Under the pieces are notes generated by a model, which did no database searches, was not told the origin of the DNA, and saw only the letters and a list, made by a program, of their open reading frames with translations. Below are positions 7,689-15,861 of a DNA stretch of 40,304 nucleotides, in pieces. How positions within the stretch are numbered: position 1 is the stretch's first letter; every line of letters begins with the position of its first letter. Source of the stretch: Neolewinella lacunae (lineage in GTDB: Bacteria; Bacteroidota; Bacteroidia; Chitinophagales; Saprospiraceae); contig NZ_JACSIT010000068.1 of the NCBI RefSeq assembly GCF_014349155.1, positions 1 through 40,304 on the forward strand, written 5' to 3'. The position numbers and the translations under genes are program-made.

Positions 7689-9041
7689 TTAGTGGTGGTG
7701 GGCCGCGTGTCCTTCGACGCCTTCCATGCAGCGGTGCTCGACGGCGTATTCCAGCATCATGTCTTCGGTTTTTTCGGGATCGACGCTCAGGCGCATGTCG
7801 TTGTCGTCTGCCTTGATGTCGAAGCGCACGATGCCGTCAACGATGGTCATTTGCGGCACGGCGTAGATCGAAAGCGGGTGGGCGCTGAAGATGGCGATGT
7901 CTCCGTCTTTGCCCTTTTCGAGAGAACCCACACGGGCGTCGATGCCGAGCTGGATGGCGGGGTTGAGGGTGATGAGGCGGAGGGCCTCGTCGTCGGTCAG
8001 CTGGCCGTAGCGCTGGGTTTTGCCGGCCTGGTGGTAGAGGTGGCGGATGTAGTCTTCGGAGTCGGAGTTGATGGAAGTAACGACGCCGTTGCGGGTCAGG
8101 ATGGCCGCGTTGTAGGCCGTGGAGTAGTAGACCTCAAACTTGTAGGCCCACCAGTCGGCAAACACCGAAGCCATGGCCCCGAATTCGGCCAGCTCAGGCG
8201 CAACCTTAAATCCTTCGTTCGTATGCTGGAAAACGAGGCGCTTGATGCCAAAGTCTTTGCAGACTTCGAGCAGCATCAGGATTTCGTCGGCCCGGTACGA
8301 GTGGCAGTGGATGATGATTTCGCCGCGGAGGATGTCGGCGAGGGTCTCCATCCGGTAATCGTACTTGGGCGCAACGGCGGTGGGGTCGGAGGCCTTCTTT
8401 TTCTGGTAGCTTTCCTGGGCGGCCATGTAGTCTTTGGCTTCGGAGAAGGCCTGGCGGAAGACGTGCTCTACACCCATGCGGGTGCGGGGCAGGATGCGGT
8501 TGCCTTCGCCGTGGACGCGCATGGGGTTTTCACCGAGGGCGAACTTGATGGTCCGGGGCGCGCCCTGCATTTTGAGGTCTTCGGGGTTGTAAGTCCCGTA
8601 GCGCAGCTTGATGGTTTCGCACTGTCCGCCGATGGCGTTGGCCGAGCCGTGCATGGCGTGGGCGGCGGTGACGCCACCGGCCAGGGCGCGGTAGATGGAA
8701 ATGTCGAAGGGGTCGAGCACGTCGCCCGTCCACACTTCGGCGGTAACGGGGTTGGTGGCCTCGTTGACGGCGTCGAGGGCAATGTGGGAGTGGGCATCAA
8801 TGATGCCGGGCATGACGAACTGGCCGGTGGCGTCGATGACTTTGGCACCAGCGGGGGTGCGCAGGGATTTGCCGACGCCGGTGATCTTGCCGTTTTCTAC
8901 CACGACGTCCGCCTCGGTGAGCACGCCGTTGGTGATGGTCAGGACCGTACCGTTCTTGATGTGGACGCTGCCGGTGGGCGTTTGGGCACCGAGGGCCAGG
9001 GAGGCCAGCAGCAGCGTTAAAAGGTGCAGATATCTTTTCAT
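7689..9041 (-). CDS. Exported amidohydrolase, imidazolonepropionase-like, metal site intact
   Basis: 450 aa with a signal peptide (MKRYLHLLTLLLASLALGAQ). The full amidohydrolase metal set is visible: H84 and H86 in IDAHSHIALD, a barrel His in IIIHCHSYRAD, another in VFQHTNEG, and the Asp in INSDSED. These proteins hydrolyse cyclic amides or peptide-like bonds, often dipeptides, and the substrate cannot be told from sequence. The C-terminus ends in HHH after GVEGHA, an unusual His tail. Middle gene of the operon, with 33 bp to the upstream gene and 25 bp to the downstream one. It is the only one of the three with a complete active site. Confidence 0.85.
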   Translation of the reverse strand: MKRYLHLLTLLLASLALGAQTPTGSVHIKNGTVLTITNGVLTEADVVVENGKITGVGKSLRTPAGAKVIDATGQFVMPGIIDAHSHIALDAVNEATNPVTAEVWTGDVLDPFDISIYRALAGGVTAAHAMHGSANAIGGQCETIKLRYGTYNPEDLKMQGAPRTIKFALGENPMRVHGEGNRILPRTRMGVEHVFRQAFSEAKDYMAAQESYQKKKASDPTAVAPKYDYRMETLADILRGEIIIHCHSYRADEILMLLEVCKDFGIKRLVFQHTNEGFKVAPELAEFGAMASVFADWWAYKFEVYYSTAYNAAILTRNGVVTSINSDSEDYIRHLYHQAGKTQRYGQLTDDEALRLITLNPAIQLGIDARVGSLEKGKDGDIAIFSAHPLSIYAVPQMTIVDGIVRFDIKADDNDMRLSVDPEKTEDMMLEYAVEHRCMEGVEGHAAHHH

Positions 9042-9074
9042 CTTGGTGATGTTGGAACTTTGGTTGGGGGAGGT

Positions 9075-10763
9075 TTACTGTCGGTCGGGTTTGCTCGTCC
9101 GGCTGCCTTCTACGTCGAAAGTGCCGAAGCTGCCGACCTGTACCGATCCGTCGAGGCTGTCGCCGTCCACGGTGAGGTCAAAAGACAGGGTGAGGTTTTG
9201 CCCGCCGGCGCTGAACTGGGAGGTGAAGGTGAGGGCATCGCCGGAGAGGCTGACGCCGGAGAGCTGGCGGGTTTCTCCCTCGGCGGTGATGGTGCCGCTC
9301 AGGTCGTCGGCCGTGCCCGTGATTTCCAGGACGCTGGTGGTGGTTTGGCCGGGGACGTCAACGGTGATCGACCAGGTCCCTACGGCACTGACTTTGGCGT
9401 TTGGGTCACTGGCCTTCTTCTTTTTCTTGGCTTCGTATTCTTTGGGTACCCCGTCGACGATGACGTAGCGGACGTTGGAGCCTTCGGCGAAGTAGGGCTT
9501 GTCCGTCACTACGAGGTTGGCGATTTTGCCTTTTTCAACGGTACCCATTACGTCCGAGAGGCCCAGCAAGGCGGCGGGGGCAGTGGTGAGGGCGGCGAGG
9601 GCCTGGTCTTCGGTAAGCCCGGCCTTGATCATGCGGCCGAGGTTGGCGCGGATGTCTTTAGACTTCGCGGTCAGCGTGGAGAAACCGAAGGAGACACCGG
9701 CTTTGGCGACGGCGGCAGCTTGCTCCTCGAACATCCGCTGGGCGGCGGCGCGGCGTTCCTCCATTTTGGTATCGATGGTAGGCGTAGGGGTGGTTCTGGT
9801 GGAGTCGCTTCCGCTGCTCCCTTCTTTTTTCTCTTCCTTCTTTTTCTCCTCGGGCAGGTCGAGGCTCAGGAAGAGGGGTGTTTTGGAGGCTTTGATGTCG
9901 GCCAGCGCGGGTTCAACGTGGTCGGCGTTGGCCAGGGCGAGCTGGAAGCCCATTTCCTTGGCCAGGCCGAGGGCGCGGAAGACGTCTTTGACGTTTTCTA
10001 CGGCGAAGAACACGGGTTGCTTGCCGTCAATGACGGGGTAGAAAGCTTCCAGGGTTTCGTCGTAGGCCGTGCGGGCCATTCCCCGGGCGGCGCTGCTGTA
10101 GCGGGCGCTGTGGTCTTTGCTCTGTTTGGCCTGGAGGTAGAGCTCGCGCCACTTGGCCATGATGGCCATGGTGGTGGCGGGGTAGACGCCCCGGGAGCCT
10201 TCGAACTGGCTGAAGAAGGAGGATTCGGGCCGGTATACCGCACCCGTCTGGCCCCGGCCACCCAGCAGGATGATGGCGCCCTGGCCGGGCAACATGCTGC
10301 CGTAGGGCACGACGTGGGCGGCGGTGAAACCGAGGGCGAGGAGTTCTTCGACGGATTTGTCGCTGGCGTCCACCATATCAGCCGCCGAGCGCTCGGGTTG
10401 GATGCCGGCAATGGCGTTGGGCGGGTTGCCGGGGTCTTTTACCTCCGGGCGCCCCGTCTCTTCCTTCGGTTTGGGGATGCCGACGTTGGAGAGGCCGTCG
10501 ATGAAGCCCGCGTAAACGTACAGGGAGTCGCCTTCGAGCACCTTGGCGTCGGCCGGAGCCTTCAGGTTTTTCCCGACGGCCTGGATCAGTCCGTCGCGAA
10601 TGATCACGCCGCCCATTTCCAGTACGGTCCCGGGTTGCTGGACCACAATGGCGTTCTGGATGAAGTAGGCGTTAGTGACGGGGGGGCGCTCACCCTGGCC
10701 CGCGGCCAGCAGTGGCAAAAACAGAAGCAGGGGGCTTAGCCACCTGGCGAGTTGCTTGGTCAT
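9075..10763 (-). CDS. Exported amidohydrolase-fold protein lacking the metal HxH, with C-terminal beta domain
   Basis: 562 aa from the start at 10763 (MTKQLARWLSPLLLFLPLLAAGQG, signal peptide); the longer frame would add a non-hydrophobic leader. Residues about 30-440 follow the amidohydrolase plan (beta domain, barrel, LGLSDVMGTVEKGKIANLVV), but the metal motif reads YAGFIDGLSNVG, without the two histidines. A charged Lys/Glu run (EEKKKEEKK) marks a loop or linker. The last 120 residues form a separate beta-rich domain (VGTWSITVDVPGQ, ADDLSGTITAEG, DGDSLDGSVQVG). First gene of the operon. A TACCTTGC element at 10810-10817 (minus) may be its -7 box. Confidence 0.75.
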   Translation of the reverse strand: MTKQLARWLSPLLLFLPLLAAGQGERPPVTNAYFIQNAIVVQQPGTVLEMGGVIIRDGLIQAVGKNLKAPADAKVLEGDSLYVYAGFIDGLSNVGIPKPKEETGRPEVKDPGNPPNAIAGIQPERSAADMVDASDKSVEELLALGFTAAHVVPYGSMLPGQGAIILLGGRGQTGAVYRPESSFFSQFEGSRGVYPATTMAIMAKWRELYLQAKQSKDHSARYSSAARGMARTAYDETLEAFYPVIDGKQPVFFAVENVKDVFRALGLAKEMGFQLALANADHVEPALADIKASKTPLFLSLDLPEEKKKEEKKEGSSGSDSTRTTPTPTIDTKMEERRAAAQRMFEEQAAAVAKAGVSFGFSTLTAKSKDIRANLGRMIKAGLTEDQALAALTTAPAALLGLSDVMGTVEKGKIANLVVTDKPYFAEGSNVRYVIVDGVPKEYEAKKKKKASDPNAKVSAVGTWSITVDVPGQTTTSVLEITGTADDLSGTITAEGETRQLSGVSLSGDALTFTSQFSAGGQNLTLSFDLTVDGDSLDGSVQVGSFGTFDVEGSRTSKPDRQ

Positions 10764-10953
10764 TGTCGTTTGGTTGGTTCTCTTTTTGGCCTTTGGCCGA
10801 GTTGCCGGGGCAAGGTACATTATTTTGGGAATTGGGGTGGGGTGGAGAGGTTGTGCGTTGATTTTTGCCTGGCACCGCAGTTTCTGTGGGTCCCCGTTTG
10901 CCTGAACGAAACCGGAAATTCCGGGCGAGGGACCTTCGGTTTTTTGGGAAGTC

Positions 10954-11040
10954 GGGCTAAAGCCGCGACATTGCCTTGGGTAACCTTCGGTTTTGGGGTC
11001 GGGCTAAAGCCGCGACAATACCTTGGGCTGAAGCCGCGAC
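10954..11040. repeat. Short direct repeats, GGGCTAAAGCCGCGAC x3
   Basis: Three copies at 10954-10969, 11001-11016 and 11025-11040 (the third with one change), separated by CAATACCTTG-type spacers. ACCTTCGGTTTT also occurs twice here. Part of a repeat-rich gap between the amidohydrolase operon and the tRNA genes. Confidence 0.7.
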
Positions 11041-11052
11041 AATACCATACGC

Positions 11053-11111
11053 AAAAAGGCCAGTATGCAAAGCATACTGACCTTTCTGAACTTGGTCGGG
11101 ATGACAGGATG
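11053..11111 (-). pseudogene. Partial copy of the tRNA-Pro 3' end plus terminator
   Basis: Matches 11308-11365 in order: terminator hairpin (with compensating differences in the arms), spacer, encoded CCA, the seven acceptor bases, and the first bases of the T arm. After that the sequence diverges. It is too short to be a tRNA. It is a leftover of tandem duplication, or an attachment-type duplicate left by an integrative element. Confidence 0.65.
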
Positions 11112-11217
11112 GCTCCTTCGTCGCGTACTTCGTGCTTGAACCTGCTTGGCCCTTGGGGAAAAGGAAAAGGGATGACAGGATGAGCTAAAGCTGATCCTGG
11201 AGAGGGGGGCTACAAGT

Positions 11218-11268
11218 TCAGAAAGGTCAGCCCTACGGACCATGTCCTTTTTGCGTTGTCGGGTCGTT
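11218..11268 (+). repeat. Inverted copy of the tRNA-Pro terminator region
   Basis: Reverse-complements 11292-11346. The inner 23 bp (11246-11268 with 11292-11314) are perfect and the outer 14 bp (11218-11231 with 11333-11346) are perfect. The hairpin apex between them is replaced. Together the two arms form a palindrome of about 129 bp. Confidence 0.75.
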
Positions 11269-11309
11269 CTGAGTCTTCGTCCCTCGCCTCCAACGACCCG
11301 ACAACGCAA

Positions 11310-11340
11310 AAAGGCCAGCATGCAATGCATGCTGACCTTT
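11310..11340 (-). terminator. Terminator of the tRNA-Val/tRNA-Pro unit
   Basis: 15-bp stem (11310-11324 with 11326-11340, one G-U), followed on the minus strand by TTTTT and GCG. It starts 7 bp after the CCA of tRNA-Pro, the expected place for a tRNA operon terminator. Confidence 0.75.
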
Positions 11341-11347
11341 CTGAACG

Positions 11348-11424
11348 TGGTCGGGATGACAGGATTTGAACCTGCGGCCCCACGCCCCCCAGGCGTGTGC
11401 GCTACCGGGCTGCGCCACATCCCG
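11348..11424 (-). tRNA. tRNA-Pro (anticodon GGG)
   Basis: The minus strand folds as a cloverleaf: acceptor CGGGATG with CATCCCG, discriminator A, CCA encoded at 11348-11350, D arm GCGCAGCCCGGTAGCGC, and T arm with GGTTCAAATCC. The anticodon stem is CACGC/GCGTG with loop CTGGGGG, giving anticodon GGG for the proline codons CCC and CCU. Confidence 0.93.
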
Positions 11425-11478
11425 ATTGGATGTTATGGTGATCGTTGCGGGGGCGCAACGAACGGGGGAATTCGGGGG

Positions 11479-11553
11479 TGGTCGATACTGGGCTCGAACC
11501 AGTGACCTCTGCAATGTCAATGCAACGCTCTAAACCAACTGAGCTAATCGACC
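11479..11553 (-). tRNA. tRNA-Val (anticodon GAC)
   Basis: 75 nt on the minus strand: acceptor GGTCGAT with ATCGACC, D arm TAGCTCAGTTGGTTTAGAGC, anticodon stem TTGCA/TGCAG with loop TTGACAT (anticodon GAC), and T arm ACTGG-TTCGAGC-CCAGT. CCA is not encoded. It lies 54 bp upstream of tRNA-Pro on the same strand, probably co-transcribed. Confidence 0.92.
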
Positions 11554-11721
11554 CGAAGTGCTTTTGCCGGCACCAAAACGCCCGTGCATTCACGGAAAGT
11601 TGCGGTGCGGGAGGCGGTACCGACCAGCGGTATCGCTTAAGCGGCTGCAAATATACAACGCTTGGGGAAATAGGGAAACAGTTGGGAGATTTTTCTTCCT
11701 CCGCTCCGCATTCCCTGCCCT

Positions 11722-11739
11722 GCACCTGCGTTCGCGCCC
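11722..11739 (+). repeat. Dispersed 18-bp motif, copy 3
   Basis: GCACCTGCGTTCGCGCCC, intergenic, 22 bp past the stop of the DUF3467 gene. Confidence 0.75.
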
Positions 11740-11761
11740 CAAAAAGCCAGCACTTGAAGCC

Positions 11762-12091
11762 CTAAGCCTGGGCCGTCGGCGTGAAGCTCATGGGCGGAAA
11801 CTGCGGTCCGTGGTTGCTGCCGCCCGTCTCACCGATGGCCCCGTACTGGGCCTCGTACTTCTGGATGTTGTCCGCCAGGGCGGCCAGCAGGCGCTTGGCG
11901 TGCTGGGGCGTCAGAATCACGCGGCTCTTGACCTTCGCCTTGGGGGCGTTGGGGACGATGCGGACGAAATCGACCACAAACTCGCTGTTCGAGTGGGCGA
12001 TGATGGCAAGGTTGCTGTACACGCCCTCGGCGATGTCCTCAGGGAGTTCAATGTTGAGTTGGTTCGGGGCTTTTTTATTGTCGTCGGCCAT
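11762..12091 (-). CDS. DUF3467 domain protein
   Basis: 109-aa soluble protein. It shows the conserved Bacteroidetes DUF3467 pattern: QLNIELPEDIAEGVYSNLA, IAHSNSEFVVDF, PKAKVKSRVILTPQHAKRLLAALADN. The molecular function of the family is not established. The length is typical and there is no signal peptide. The C-terminal 25 residues are low complexity. It lies 41 bp downstream of topA on the same strand and is probably in the same transcript. Confidence 0.85.
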   Translation of the reverse strand: MADDNKKAPNQLNIELPEDIAEGVYSNLAIIAHSNSEFVVDFVRIVPNAPKAKVKSRVILTPQHAKRLLAALADNIQKYEAQYGAIGETGGSNHGPQFPPMSFTPTAQA

Positions 12092-12132
12092 GGCAGATCT
12101 GGGTATGGAAATGAAAAAGGTGGTGGTAAAGG

Positions 12133-14751
12133 CTATTTCTTCTTCGGGGCGGCTTTCTTGGGCGCGGCTTTTTTCTTGGCCGCAGCGGGCTTGGCGCCAG
12201 CCTTGGCTTTCGGAGCCGCTTTGGCCTTGGTCGCAAAAGCATCGGGATACTGGTTCTCGATGATTTTCCTGACCTCCTCCAGGCTCAGTTCCGCCGCAGC
12301 TTCGCGGCTCATGCGGTTGCCGTCTTTGTCTTTGGGGATGTTGATGGGCTTCTTCTTGCCGAAGCGGATGTAGGGGCCCCAGCGGCCTTCTTCGATGTCA
12401 ATCTTCGCTTCGGGGAAGCGCTGGATGTAACGGTTGGCCTCTTTTTCCACCTTGGCGGAGATCAGTTCGGTCATCTCGTCTTTCGTCAGGCGATCGACGT
12501 TGTAACGGGCCGGAATGTTGATGTACAGCTCGTTCCACTTCAGGAAGGGGCCGAAGCGGCCGGCACCTTTCGTCACCGGCAAGCCCTGGTAGGTCATCAC
12601 CGGTGCGTCGGCCTGCTTTTTGGCGGCAATGAGTTCCTTGGCGCGGGCCAGCGTAACGCCGTGGGGGTCTTCGCCTTTTTCGAGGCTCACGAAGGTCTCT
12701 CCCCAGCGCACGTAGGGGCCGTAGCGCCCGATGCCGACGGCCGTTTCCTGGCCTTCCACTTCCCCGAGTACCTTCGGCAGCTCGAAGAGCGGCAGGGCAA
12801 TGGCCAGGTCGATCTCCTCCATGTTCATGCCCTGGGGCAGGTTGGCGTAGCGGGGTTTTTCGTCGGGCAGCAGCTCTTCGGGCGCGCCGAGCTGGATGAC
12901 GGGGCCGTTGCGGCTGAGGCGAACGAGCACCGTGCGGCCGGTTTCGGGGTGCTGGCCGAGGATGCGTTCGGCGTCCACACGGCCAGCGTTTTCCGTGGTG
13001 GTTTCTACCAGCTCGTGGAAGGGGTGGTAGAAGTCGGCCAGCATCTGGGTCCAGGTCACCTGACCCTCGGCGACGTCGTCGAATTTGTCTTCAATATCGG
13101 CCGTAAAGCGGTAGTTCATCACGTCCTCGAAATGGGCGTCGAGGAAGTCGGAAACAGCCATGCCCATGTCGCTGGCAAACAGGCGGTTTTTGACGGCGCC
13201 GGTGATTTCTGTTTTCGTGACCGTCGTGATTTTGCCATCTTTGAGGGTCAGCACCTGGTAGTCGCGCTCTACGCCGTCCCGGCTTTCGCTGGTGACGTAG
13301 CCGCGGACGGGGTCCATGATTTTGGAGACCGTCGGGGCGTAGGTGGAAGGACGGCCGATGCCGAGTTCTTCGAGTTGCTTGACGAGGCTGGCCTGGGTGT
13401 AGCGGCTGGGTGGGCGGGTGTAGCGCTGGGTGGCGGTCAGTTCGTTGAGCGGCAGAATCTGGCCCTTCTGGAGGGGCGGCAGCATGCCTTCTTCTTCGGC
13501 ATCTTCGTCTTCGTCGTCGTTGCTTTCCAGGTAAACTTTGAGGAATCCGTCGAATTTGAGGACTTCCCCCTCGGCGCGCAGGCGGGCGTCGGCGACGGTG
13601 GAGATGCCGATGTCGACCGTCGTTTTTTCCAGCTCGGCGTCGGCCATCTGGCTGGCGATGGTCCGTTTCCAGATCAGTTCGTAGAGGCGCTGCTCGTCGC
13701 GGTCGCCGATGTTGATGCTGTGCTTATCGATGTACGTGGGCCGGATGGCTTCGTGGGCCTCCTGGGCGTCCTTCTTGTTGCTTTTGAAGCGCCGGACGTG
13801 GCTGTACCTGGCCCCGAAGGCGGAGGTGACCTCTTTCTCGATGGCGGCCAGGGCCGTTTCCGAGAGGTTGAGGCTATCGGTACGCATGTAGGTGATCATG
13901 CCCGCTTCGTAGAGGCGCTGGGCCACGCGCATGGTGCGCTCCACGTTCATGTAGAGCTTGCGGCTGGCTTCCTGCTGGAGGGTAGAGGTGGTGAAGGGCG
14001 CGGCGGGCTTGCGCTTGGTGGGCTTCACCTCAATGGAGGAAATCTTGAACTCCGCCCCCACGCATTTTTCCAGAAAAGCCTGGGCGCTGGCCTCGTCGTC
14101 AAACCGATCCGGGCTTTCGGCCTTGAGCAGGACGGTTTTGCCTTGCTCGTTGCGGACGTTGAACAGGGCATTGACCCGGAAAAAGGGTGTGGACTGGAAG
14201 GCGAGGATTTCGCGCTCCCGCTCCACGACGAGTTTGACGGTGACGGACTGCACGCGGCCGGCACTCAGGCCAAACTTTACTTTTTTCCACAGCACGCCAG
14301 AAAGCTCGTAGCCCACCAGGCGGTCGAGTACCCGCCGCGCCTGTTGGGCGTTGACGAGGTTGACGTCCACCAGGCGTGGCTTCTGGATGGCGGCCTGGAT
14401 GGCCGGGGGCGTAATTTCGTGGAAGACGATGCGCTTGGTTTTGTCTACGGGTAGCTTCAGTACTTCGCAAAGGTGCCAGCTGATGGCTTCTCCTTCGCGG
14501 TCTTCGTCCGTGGCCAGCCACACCTCATCGGCCTTGGCCATGGCTTCCTTGAGGTCTTTGACGACCTTGCGCTTTTCGGGGGAGATGACGTAGTTGGGGC
14601 GAAAGTTTTTTTCTACCTCCACGGCTCCGTCGCCCTTATCGAGGTCGCGCACGTGCCCAAAAGACGACTTAACCGTGTAGTCTTTGCCCAGAATTTTTTC
14701 GATGGTTTTCGCTTTGGCCGGCGACTCGACAATCAGTAAATTTTTAGCCAT
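12133..14751 (-). CDS. topA: DNA topoisomerase I
   Basis: 872-aa type IA topoisomerase, which relaxes negative supercoils by single-strand passage. The TOPRIM domain is at 3-115 (LLIVESPAKAKTIEKILG, then DEDREGEA near 83-89, the metal-binding acidic cluster). The catalytic tyrosine is Y288 in MITYMRTDS. The region SGVLWKKVKFGLSAGRVQSV matches the central toroidal domain. After about 590 come topoisomerase C-terminal repeats (GIGRYGPYVRWG, GAGRFGPFLKW, EGRWGPYIRFG) in place of the enterobacterial zinc fingers, as is usual in this phylum. The last 30 residues are an Ala/Lys/Pro tail, probably DNA-binding. Start ATG at 14751. Confidence 0.97.
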   Translation of the reverse strand: MAKNLLIVESPAKAKTIEKILGKDYTVKSSFGHVRDLDKGDGAVEVEKNFRPNYVISPEKRKVVKDLKEAMAKADEVWLATDEDREGEAISWHLCEVLKLPVDKTKRIVFHEITPPAIQAAIQKPRLVDVNLVNAQQARRVLDRLVGYELSGVLWKKVKFGLSAGRVQSVTVKLVVEREREILAFQSTPFFRVNALFNVRNEQGKTVLLKAESPDRFDDEASAQAFLEKCVGAEFKISSIEVKPTKRKPAAPFTTSTLQQEASRKLYMNVERTMRVAQRLYEAGMITYMRTDSLNLSETALAAIEKEVTSAFGARYSHVRRFKSNKKDAQEAHEAIRPTYIDKHSINIGDRDEQRLYELIWKRTIASQMADAELEKTTVDIGISTVADARLRAEGEVLKFDGFLKVYLESNDDEDEDAEEEGMLPPLQKGQILPLNELTATQRYTRPPSRYTQASLVKQLEELGIGRPSTYAPTVSKIMDPVRGYVTSESRDGVERDYQVLTLKDGKITTVTKTEITGAVKNRLFASDMGMAVSDFLDAHFEDVMNYRFTADIEDKFDDVAEGQVTWTQMLADFYHPFHELVETTTENAGRVDAERILGQHPETGRTVLVRLSRNGPVIQLGAPEELLPDEKPRYANLPQGMNMEEIDLAIALPLFELPKVLGEVEGQETAVGIGRYGPYVRWGETFVSLEKGEDPHGVTLARAKELIAAKKQADAPVMTYQGLPVTKGAGRFGPFLKWNELYINIPARYNVDRLTKDEMTELISAKVEKEANRYIQRFPEAKIDIEEGRWGPYIRFGKKKPINIPKDKDGNRMSREAAAELSLEEVRKIIENQYPDAFATKAKAAPKAKAGAKPAAAKKKAAPKKAAPKKK

Positions 14752-14806
14752 GGGAGTTGTGGATGGGAAAAAGAAAAGCGGTTAAAGGGGCAATAACGCT
14801 GTTGTA

Positions 14807-15349
14807 TTAATGGTGGGCGGCGATGAGTTGTTCGGCGTGGCGCAGGAGCGCTTTCTCCGTTGCGGCGTCGTTGAGACGGCCATCGGTCAAGAGATGCTCA
14901 ACACCGCTGATGGGCAGTTTGTTGGGCAACACCCAGCCACCCATGTGGGCAATGGTATCGGCCAGGTGGTCCATTCCGCGCAAGTTTCCCGCCCGGCCGG
15001 TAGCGATGCCAACGAGGGCGATCACCTTACCTTTCACGTTTTGGCTGTACGCATTGACGCTGATGCCATCCAGGAAAAGCTTCAGCACCCCGGGGTAGCT
15101 GCCATTGTACTCAGGGACGAAAATCGCCAGTTTTTCGGCTTCCAGCACGTAATGTTGCTGTAATTCCCGCAACTCCGGCGCCATCTCCGCCGCGTTGTAC
15201 ATCTCAGGGATGAAGTGGCTCAGGTTGAGTTCCGCCAGGTCGAGCAACCGCGTGCTGGCTCCGAGCGCCTCCAGCTGCCGCTGGAAGTGGGTGGCAAACA
15301 GCAGGGTGCGGCTCGCAGGGCGGTTCGTACCGGAAATTACAGTGATCAT
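14807..15349 (-). CDS. NADPH-dependent FMN reductase / flavodoxin-fold quinone reductase
   Basis: 180 aa from the start at 15349 (MITVISGTNRP); the longer frame adds 15 unconvincing residues. Flavodoxin-like fold. SGTNRPASRT is the phosphate-binding loop for FMN, and FVPEYNGSYPGVLKLFLDGIS is the second FMN loop, both diagnostic of NAD(P)H-dependent FMN reductases (Pfam FMN_red). It transfers two electrons from NAD(P)H to quinones, flavins or azo-type acceptors in the cytosol; the natural substrate is unknown. A good -7 box (TAGGTTTGC) sits 18 bp upstream. Confidence 0.88.
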   Translation of the reverse strand: MITVISGTNRPASRTLLFATHFQRQLEALGASTRLLDLAELNLSHFIPEMYNAAEMAPELRELQQHYVLEAEKLAIFVPEYNGSYPGVLKLFLDGISVNAYSQNVKGKVIALVGIATGRAGNLRGMDHLADTIAHMGGWVLPNKLPISGVEHLLTDGRLNDAATEKALLRHAEQLIAAHH

Positions 15350-15366
15350 AGACACGTTGGGGTGCG

Positions 15367-15374
15367 CAAACCTA
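15367..15374 (-). promoter_or_regulatory. Putative -7 element of the FMN reductase gene
   Basis: TAGGTTTG followed by C on the minus strand equals the Bacteroidetes TAnnTTTG consensus. It is 18 bp from the chosen ATG. No clear TTG at the -33 position. Confidence 0.4.
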
Positions 15375-15450
15375 CGACGAAATTCCCGGAGCACGGTTTG
15401 CCGCTACAAAACAGCAAGCAGTAAAGGCAGTTCAAAGGGGCGCGTTATTA

Positions 15451-15468
15451 GGGCGCGGCCGCAGGTGC
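15451..15468 (-). repeat. Dispersed 18-bp motif, copy 4
   Basis: Minus strand reads GCACCTGCGGCCGCGCCC. Intergenic, upstream of the FMN reductase gene. Confidence 0.75.
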
Positions 15469-15533
15469 AAGGGGAAGGACGCCCCCCAACCCCCAATGGG
15501 GGAGCAGCGAAGGTGGCGAGACTCGCGGGTGCG

Positions 15534-15675
15534 GTGCATTTTCTTGCGGGATTTCCCCGGATTCCGGATGCGGTGCATTTTCTCGCGGGATTTCCCCAGA
15601 TTCCGGATGCGGTGCATCCTCTTGTGGGATTACCCGGATTCCGGATGCGGTGGGATTCCCCGGATTCCGGATGCG
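15534..15675. repeat. Tandem repeat, about 39-bp unit, 3.6 copies
   Basis: Units at 15534-15572 (39), 15573-15611 (39), 15612-15649 (38) and 15650-15675 (26, internally deleted). Each ends in GATTCCGGATGCG. The last unit merges into the 68-bp repeat at 15658-15725. Confidence 0.85.
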
Positions 15676-15725
15676 ATGCATCCTCCATCCGGGGTTATTC
15701 AAGTTCGCCCCCTACCGGGGTCAGG
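15658..15725. repeat. 68-bp composite palindromic repeat, copy 2
   Basis: Second copy of 6260-6327, with the same two hairpins and the same TATTCA.GTT core. Confidence 0.75.
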
Positions 15726-15769
15726 CAGGGCAGGTTGGTACAGTGGGGGGGTGGATAGTGGTGCTTTAC

Positions 15770-15861
15770 TCTCTTCCCCCCTTAACCTTTACTCCTTTCC
15801 CCCCTTTCAACCTTTACTCCTTTCCCCCTTTACTCCTTTCCCCCCTTATTCCTTTCCCCCC
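15770..15861. repeat. Polypyrimidine repeat TTTACTCCTTTCCCCC
   Basis: Irregular tandem copies of a CTTTACTCCTTTCCCC unit immediately before the stop of the OmpA-like gene. The same unit occurs at 31004-31036 and (complement) 38292-38338. Confidence 0.8.

Noticed and set aside
11445..12373. Open frames over the tRNA-Val and DUF3467 genes
   Set aside because: They overlap a clear tRNA and conserved minus-strand proteins.
7428..14454. Long plus-strand open frames opposite the amidohydrolase operon and topA (7428-9020, 9024-10739, 12661-14454)
   Set aside because: They are antisense to well-recognised proteins. Composition (Gly, Val, Asp, His) is what GC-rich codon-biased genes produce on the opposite strand.
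15534..15675. Possible CRISPR array
   Set aside because: The 39-bp units are directly adjacent, with no spacers of constant length, and no cas gene is present.
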